A stretch of DNA of 64,000 nucleotides, taken from the NCBI RefSeq assembly GCF_014851805.1, contig NZ_JACVAK010000001.1:868001-932000 (forward strand), written 5' to 3'. The DNA comes from Pseudoxanthomonas sp. PXM02 (GTDB lineage Bacteria > Pseudomonadota > Gammaproteobacteria > Xanthomonadales > Xanthomonadaceae). Positions 59,645 through 64,000 of the stretch are shown in pieces; positions within the stretch are counted from its first letter, which is position 1; each line of letters begins with the position of its first letter. A program made the position numbers and the translations under genes. The notes below the pieces were generated by a model. It was not told the DNA's origin, searched no databases, and worked only from the letters and a program-made list of their open reading frames with translations.

Positions 59645-60931
59645 ATGCGCATCGCTGTCATCGGTTCCGGTATCGCAGGCCTGGCGTCGGCCTGGAAACT
59701 GTCGCAATACCATGAGGTGGTGCTGTACGAAGCCAACGATTACCTGGGCGGACATACCCATACCCACGACGTCGAACAGGCAGGTCGGCGCTACGCCATC
59801 GACAGCGGCTTCATCGTCTTCAACCAGGATCACTACCCGCTGCTGTGCGGACTGTTCGACGAACTCGGCGTGGCGTCGCAGACCACCACGATGAGCTTCT
59901 CCGTGCACAGCGATCGCAGCGGCGTGGAGTACAACGCCACCACGCTCGACACCCTGTTCTGCCAGCGTCGCAACCTGCTGTCGCCACGCTTCCTGGGCAT
60001 GCTTCGGGATCTCGCCCGCTTCTACCGAGAAGCACCCGCGCTGCTGGAAGGCGACGGCCCCGGACCGACGCTGGGCGACTATCTGCAGCATGGCCGCTAC
60101 GGCATCGCGTTCTGCGACGAACATCTGATCCCGATGGCGTCCGCGCTGTGGTCGTCGCCCCCGCAGGACATCCTGGCGTTCCCCGCGCGGTATCTCGTGC
60201 AGTTCATGGCGAACCACCACATGCTGACGCTCGGCGAGCGCAAGCCGTGGCGCGTGGTGAGCGGCGGGTCGGCCACCTATGTCCGTGCCCTGCGCGAGCG
60301 CTGGCAGGTGCAGGAGCGCCTGTCCTGCCCGGTGTATGCGGTGAAGCGCGATGCGCACGGCGTCGAGATAGTCAGCGAGCACGGGCGCGAGCGCTTCGAC
60401 CACGCCGTGCTCGCCTGCCACAGCGACACCGCGCTCGCCCTGTTGCAGGGCGACGCCGATGCGCGCGAGGGGGACATCCTCGGCGCGATGCGCTACCAGA
60501 CCAACGACACCGTCCTGCACACCGACGCGCGCCTGCTGCCGCGTCGCCGCAAGGCCTGGGCGGCGTGGAATGCGCACGTGCCGCGCGATCCCGACGCACC
60601 GTGCACGGTCAGCTATTGCATGAACCTGCTGCAGGGCGTCGAATCGCCCGCGCCCTTCATCGTCACGCTGAACCGCAGCGAGGCGATCGATCCGTCGCGG
60701 GTGCTGCGCCGGATGCAGTACCGCCACCCCGTCTACGACCACGCCATGGTCGCGGCGCAGCGCCGCAAGGCCGAGATCCAGGGCCGTCGCCGCACGTGGT
60801 TCGCCGGTGCGTACTGGGGCTGGGGCTTCCACGAGGACGGCATCCGCAGCGCGCACGAACTGGTCGCCGCGTTCGACGCGCATCTGCGCAACGAGCGCCT
60901 GCAGCGCGACGAAACGGCCATGCCCGCATGA
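59645..60931 (+). CDS. FAD-dependent oxidoreductase (COG2907, amine-oxidase-like)
   Basis: A 428-residue flavoprotein: Rossmann motif MRIAVIGSGIAGLASAWKL (GSGIAG, residues 7-12) and the FAD-binding end TWFAGAYWGWGFHEDGIRSA. In between, ANDYLGGHTHTHDV and YAIDSGFIVFNQDHYP are typical of the family. Family members occur with DUF1365 and CFA synthase genes in many bacteria, and a related enzyme in Rhodobacter sphaeroides is needed for methylated or furan fatty acid formation under singlet-oxygen stress; I recall this, but a search is needed. It starts 2 bases after the desaturase stop. Likely substrate: a modified acyl chain. Confidence 0.88.
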   Translation: MRIAVIGSGIAGLASAWKLSQYHEVVLYEANDYLGGHTHTHDVEQAGRRYAIDSGFIVFNQDHYPLLCGLFDELGVASQTTTMSFSVHSDRSGVEYNATTLDTLFCQRRNLLSPRFLGMLRDLARFYREAPALLEGDGPGPTLGDYLQHGRYGIAFCDEHLIPMASALWSSPPQDILAFPARYLVQFMANHHMLTLGERKPWRVVSGGSATYVRALRERWQVQERLSCPVYAVKRDAHGVEIVSEHGRERFDHAVLACHSDTALALLQGDADAREGDILGAMRYQTNDTVLHTDARLLPRRRKAWAAWNAHVPRDPDAPCTVSYCMNLLQGVESPAPFIVTLNRSEAIDPSRVLRRMQYRHPVYDHAMVAAQRRKAEIQGRRRTWFAGAYWGWGFHEDGIRSAHELVAAFDAHLRNERLQRDETAMPA

Positions 60932-61704
60932 GCGCACCGCTGGCCAGCGCGGTGTACGAAGGCTGGGTGCGCCATCGCCGGCATGCGCCGCAGCGGCACG
61001 CCTTCCGTTACCGCATGGCGCAGCTTTACCTGGACCTGGACGAGCTGGAGCAGATCTTCGCCCGGCGGTGGCTGTGGTCGCTGGACCGCCGCAACCTGGC
61101 CGAGTTCCGCCGGCGCGACTACCTGGCGCCGGACGACCGACCGCTGGCCGAGGCGGTGCGGGATCGGGCCGAACGGGCCCTCGGCCGCCGTCCCGCCGGT
61201 CCGATCCGCCTGCTGACCCATGTCCGCTACGCCGGTTACGTGTTCAACCCGGTGAGCCTCTACTACTGCTTCCAGCCCGACGGCACCACGCTGGACGCCG
61301 TGGTGGCGGAGATCACCAACACGCCCTGGCGCGAACGCCACAGCTACGTGCTGCCGGTGCACGACGGCACGCCGCGGGGCGACGGCTGGGAATGGGGCTT
61401 CGACAAGGCTTTCCATGTCTCGCCGTTCCTGCCGATGGACTGCAACTACCGTTGGCGCTTCAACACGCCGGAAGACGCCCTGCGCGTGCACATGCAAGTG
61501 GCACGCGAAAGCCGTGCCGCCTTCGACGCGACGCTGACCTTGCAGCGCCGTCCGCTGGATGGCCGCTCGCTCGCGCGCGTGTTGTGGCGCTATCCGCTGA
61601 TGACCGCACAGGTGATCGGCGGCATCCACTGGCAGGCACTGCGGCTGTGGCTCAAGCGCACGCCGATCCACGACCACCCTTCCCTCACCCGCGAGATCCC
61701 ATGA
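60928..61704 (+). CDS. DUF1365 family protein
   Basis: A 258-residue DUF1365 protein. The start at 60928 overlaps the FAD gene stop as ATGA. Conserved wording: YEGWVRHRRHAPQRHAFRYRMAQLYLDLDELE, NLAEFRRRDYL, HVRYAGYVFNPVSLYYCF, FHVSPFLPMDCNYRWRF. It has no known catalytic motif; because it always travels with COG2907 and CFA synthase genes it is thought to belong to lipid modification. It is probably peripheral to the membrane. Position within six overlapping genes makes equal expression likely. Confidence 0.88.
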   Translation: MSAPLASAVYEGWVRHRRHAPQRHAFRYRMAQLYLDLDELEQIFARRWLWSLDRRNLAEFRRRDYLAPDDRPLAEAVRDRAERALGRRPAGPIRLLTHVRYAGYVFNPVSLYYCFQPDGTTLDAVVAEITNTPWRERHSYVLPVHDGTPRGDGWEWGFDKAFHVSPFLPMDCNYRWRFNTPEDALRVHMQVARESRAAFDATLTLQRRPLDGRSLARVLWRYPLMTAQVIGGIHWQALRLWLKRTPIHDHPSLTREIP

Positions 61705-62951
61705 ACGAGATCGCCCAGGTTTCCGCTTCGCCCTCTTTCACCGCGCTGGAGCGCATGCTGCGTACGCAACTGCTGGCCCGCCTCGACGGGCTGGCGCACG
61801 GCACGCTGGTGGTGCGCGACGCGCTGGGCGAACACCGCTTCGGCCGCGCCGGCGAAGACGCACTGCCCCCCGTACACGTGTGGGTGGACGATGCCGCGTT
61901 CTACCGCGCCGTCGCCGCACAGGGCAGTGTCGGCGCTGGCGAGGCCTACATCGCCGGCCATTGGCGCTGCGACGACCTGGTCGCGCTGGTGCGACTGCTG
62001 GTGCGCAACCGCGCCCTGCTGGACGGCATGGAAACCGGGCTCGCGCGCCTGGGCGGCTGGGCACTGCGCAGCTGGCATGCGCTCCGCCGCAACACGCGCG
62101 AAGGCAGCCGTCGCAACATCGCCGCGCACTACGACCTGGGCAACGATTTCTTCGCGCTGTTCCTCTCGCCCGACCTGATGTACTCGTCGGCGATGTTCGC
62201 CTCGCCGGAGGACGACCTGGACACCGCCTCGTTCCGCAAGCTGGACGCGGTGTGCCGGAAGCTGGCGCTGGCGCCGGGCGACCGCGTCATCGAGATCGGC
62301 ACCGGCTGGGGCGGTTTCGCCCTGCATGCGGCGCGCCACTACGGCGCCCACGTCACCACCACCACCATCTCGCGCGAGCAGCACGAGCTCGCCCGCCAGC
62401 GCGTGACTGAGGCCGGCCTGCAGGATCGCGTCACCCTGTTGCTGCAGGACTACCGCGACCTGCAGGGCGAGTACGACAAGCTGGTCTCCATCGAGATGAT
62501 CGAAGCGATCGGCGCGCAGTACCTCGACACGTTCTTCGGCAAGCTCGGTCGCCTGCTGCGTCCCGGCGGTCAGGCGCTGCTGCAGGCCATCACCATCGAG
62601 GACCATCGCTACGCGCAGGCGCGCGACTCGGTCGATTTCATCAAGCGCTTCGTCTTCCCCGGCAGCTTCATCCCGTCACTCGAAGCGATGTACGGCGCGA
62701 AGACCCGCGCCAGCGACCTGCAGGTGATCCACCAGGAGGATTTCGGCCTGTCGTACGCGTACACCCTGCGCGCATGGCGGCGCCGCTTCCTGACCCGCCT
62801 GCAGGACGTGCGTGCGCAGGGCTTCGACGAACGCTTCATCCGCCTGTGGGAGTTCTACCTGGCCTATTGCGAAGGCGGTTTCCTGGAACGTTCGATCGGC
62901 GTGTCGCACCTGCTGATGCAGCGTCCGTCCCACGTGCAGGCGGCGGCGTGA
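61701..62951 (+). CDS. Cyclopropane-fatty-acyl-phospholipid synthase family protein
   Basis: A 416-residue CFA-type methyltransferase. N-terminal lipid-binding part (about 1-130; VHVWVDDAAFYRAVAAQGSVGAGEAYIAGHW), then the SAM domain with GDRVIEIGTGWGGFALHAARHYGAHVTTTTISREQHELARQRV and SIEMIEAIGAQYLDTFF. NIAAHYDLGNDFFALFLSPDLMYSSAMF and the C-terminal IKRFVFPGSFIPSL are typical. It transfers a methylene or methyl group from SAM to the double bond of membrane lipid chains. Start overlaps DUF1365 as ATGA. Whether it makes cyclopropane or methylated chains cannot be decided from sequence. Confidence 0.92.
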   Translation: MNEIAQVSASPSFTALERMLRTQLLARLDGLAHGTLVVRDALGEHRFGRAGEDALPPVHVWVDDAAFYRAVAAQGSVGAGEAYIAGHWRCDDLVALVRLLVRNRALLDGMETGLARLGGWALRSWHALRRNTREGSRRNIAAHYDLGNDFFALFLSPDLMYSSAMFASPEDDLDTASFRKLDAVCRKLALAPGDRVIEIGTGWGGFALHAARHYGAHVTTTTISREQHELARQRVTEAGLQDRVTLLLQDYRDLQGEYDKLVSIEMIEAIGAQYLDTFFGKLGRLLRPGGQALLQAITIEDHRYAQARDSVDFIKRFVFPGSFIPSLEAMYGAKTRASDLQVIHQEDFGLSYAYTLRAWRRRFLTRLQDVRAQGFDERFIRLWEFYLAYCEGGFLERSIGVSHLLMQRPSHVQAAA

Positions 62952-63748
62952 TGGACCTTCTGCCTGCGCTCGCCGTCGTCTGGGGCGTGTCGCTGCTGGC
63001 CATGACCGTCGGCTGGGCGTGGCAGCGGCGACACGACAACGCCGGCATGGTCGATGTGGTGTGGACCGGTTGCGTCGGCTTCGCCGCCGTCTGGCTGGCC
63101 GTCTGTGGCGACGGCGCCTGGCAGGCGCGTGCTGCGCTCGCGATCCTCGGCGGCAGCTGGGGCCTGCGGCTGGCCATCCATCTGTGGGATCGCGTCACCC
63201 ATGAACCGGAAGACGGCCGCTACCAGTACCTGCGTGCCCACTGGCAGGGCCACCAGGGCAAGTTCTATCTGTTCTTCGCCGGGCAGTCGCTGCTGGTGCT
63301 GCTGTTCGCGCTGCCGTTCGCGGCGGTGGCGCGCAGTCCGGTCGCGACGTTCTGGCCGTGGATCGCGCTGGCGGCACTGATCGGCATCGTCAGCGTGGTG
63401 GGCGAAAGCCTGGCCGACCGCCAGCTCGCCCGCTTCCGCGCCGATCCCGCCAACCGCGGCCGTACCTGCCGCGACGGGCTGTGGCGGTACTCGCGCCATC
63501 CCAACTATTTCTTCGAATGGCTGCACTGGTTCGCCTACATCGCCCTGGCCGTGGGCTCGCCGTGGTTCTGGCTGGCCTGGAGCGGACCGCTGGTGATGTT
63601 CGTGTTCCTGCGCTGGATCAGCGGCATTCCCTTCACCGAGGCGCAGGCGCTGCGCACGCGTGGCGACGACTACCGCGAGTACCAGCGCACGACGCCGATG
63701 CTGTTCCCGTGGTTCCCGAAATCCGCCGCCAAGGAGACGACGCGATGA
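62951..63748 (+). CDS. DUF1295 (steroid 5-alpha-reductase/ICMT-like) membrane protein
   Basis: A 265-residue integral membrane protein with about six helices. The DUF1295 signature GRTCRDGLWRYSRHPNYFFEWLHWFAYIALAVGSPWFW and the end GIPFTEAQALRTRGDDYREYQRTTPMLFPWFPK are clear. These proteins resemble isoprenylcysteine methyltransferases and steroid reductases and probably act on lipid chains with NADPH or SAM. It overlaps the CFA stop by one base (TGATG). It always accompanies this lipid cluster, so it may reduce or methylate an intermediate; inference only. Confidence 0.9.
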   Translation: MDLLPALAVVWGVSLLAMTVGWAWQRRHDNAGMVDVVWTGCVGFAAVWLAVCGDGAWQARAALAILGGSWGLRLAIHLWDRVTHEPEDGRYQYLRAHWQGHQGKFYLFFAGQSLLVLLFALPFAAVARSPVATFWPWIALAALIGIVSVVGESLADRQLARFRADPANRGRTCRDGLWRYSRHPNYFFEWLHWFAYIALAVGSPWFWLAWSGPLVMFVFLRWISGIPFTEAQALRTRGDDYREYQRTTPMLFPWFPKSAAKETTR

Positions 63749-64000
63749 ATGCGATGGTCGAAGAACTCGCCGCCGACCGCGCGGCCCCCGGCCTGCTCGG
63801 TCTGGCCGAACGCGGGCTGCTGCCGGATGCGCTGGTGCGCGCCGGCATCCGCCAGCTCTGCGTTCAGCGCCTGCGCGACGAAAGCGCGGGTGGCCAGGTG
63901 GCCCAGTCCGCGCAGCTGGCGCATCGCTTGCGGGCCCTCCGGCAGGGTGCGGTGGCCGTGCATACGGATGCTGCCAACCGCCAGCACTACGAAGTACCGG
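63745..64000 (+). CDS. Second CFA-type methyltransferase, N-terminal part (partial)
   Basis: Starts at 63745 (ATGA overlap with DUF1295) and runs off the window; 85 residues are visible (MNAMVEELAADRAAPGLLGL ... HTDAANRQHYEVP). The helical N-terminus ending in AANRQHYEVP matches the linker before the SAM domain in short cyclopropane synthase-like methyltransferases (compare NIAAHYDLG in the gene two places upstream). The SAM motif itself is beyond the edge. It closes the visible part of the lipid operon. Family call is probable, not certain. Confidence 0.65.
   Translation, partial: MNAMVEELAADRAAPGLLGLAERGLLPDALVRAGIRQLCVQRLRDESAGGQVAQSAQLAHRLRALRQGAVAVHTDAANRQHYEVP

Overview
This 64-kb window looks like chromosomal DNA of a high-GC gammaproteobacterium of the Xanthomonadaceae/Lysobacteraceae (Pseudoxanthomonas, Lysobacter or Stenotrophomonas-like). 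I infer this from the GC-rich codon use, a large TonB-dependent receptor, many paralogous GGDEF/EAL proteins, a DUF1800/DUF1501 pair, and short REP-like inverted repeats built around GGAGCGACGT. I see no rRNA, tRNA, CRISPR array, insertion sequence or prophage. Coding density is very high, and most neighbouring genes in operons overlap by 1-8 bases (ATGA, GTGA, TGATG). The species cannot be named from the sequence alone.

Region by region. 1-1.2 kb: a PadR regulator translationally coupled to a HAAS-type membrane protein cut by the window edge. 1.3-8.2 kb: one minus-strand respiratory block, cyoABCD (cytochrome bo3 quinol oxidase), a SURF1 assembly factor, and a RegB/RegA redox two-component system. 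A perfect FNR/ANR-type box sits just upstream of cyoA, and a divergent MFS gene follows. 9.7-19.4 kb: housekeeping and transport genes (cyclophilin, two EamA exporters, LysR, GFA enzyme, DUF885 peptidase-like lipoprotein, RraA, DUF72, MFS, universal stress protein with its own FNR/ANR box). 19.5-25.6 kb: three cyclic-di-GMP proteins interrupted by rluF. 25.7-31 kb: a DeaD-type helicase, an ECF sigma factor with an unrelated membrane partner, an S4 protein, a ClpP-fold lipoprotein and a MAPEG protein. 31.5-34.7 kb: a fourth c-di-GMP protein with a broken GGDEF and an intact EAL. 34.7-41 kb: DUF1501/DUF1800, a LysR-DoxX divergent pair, and small metabolic or membrane genes. 41.1-43.5 kb: a MarR-type regulator with a four-cysteine tail and a palindromic operator, followed by an exported unknown protein and a thioredoxin-like protein. 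43.5-53.1 kb: a STAS-like protein, GNAT, a DUF1615 protein with lytic-transglycosylase-like motifs, a tandem DUF1428 protein, a TonB-dependent receptor, and a LysR/OYE/aldo-keto reductase locus with a 10-6-10 operator. 53.1-56.3 kb: a radical-SAM/DUF4130 putative DNA-repair pair and a solitary TIR-like protein.

56.4-64 kb is the most coherent system. An ECF sigma factor and a ChrR anti-sigma factor (all zinc ligands recognisable) lie divergent from an unknown exported protein. An operon of fatty-acid desaturase, FAD oxidoreductase, DUF1365, cyclopropane-fatty-acid synthase, DUF1295 and a further methyltransferase-like gene runs off the end. Three promoters in this locus share one motif, TGCATCC-N16-CGTA(T/G), at exactly the same spacing. 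This predicts one sigma-driven regulon, probably for singlet-oxygen or photo-oxidative stress, that modifies membrane lipids.

Two themes recur: oxygen/redox control (RegBA, FNR boxes, ChrR, cysteine-rich MarR) and c-di-GMP signalling. All functions are inferred from sequence motifs and family knowledge; nothing was searched or computed externally.
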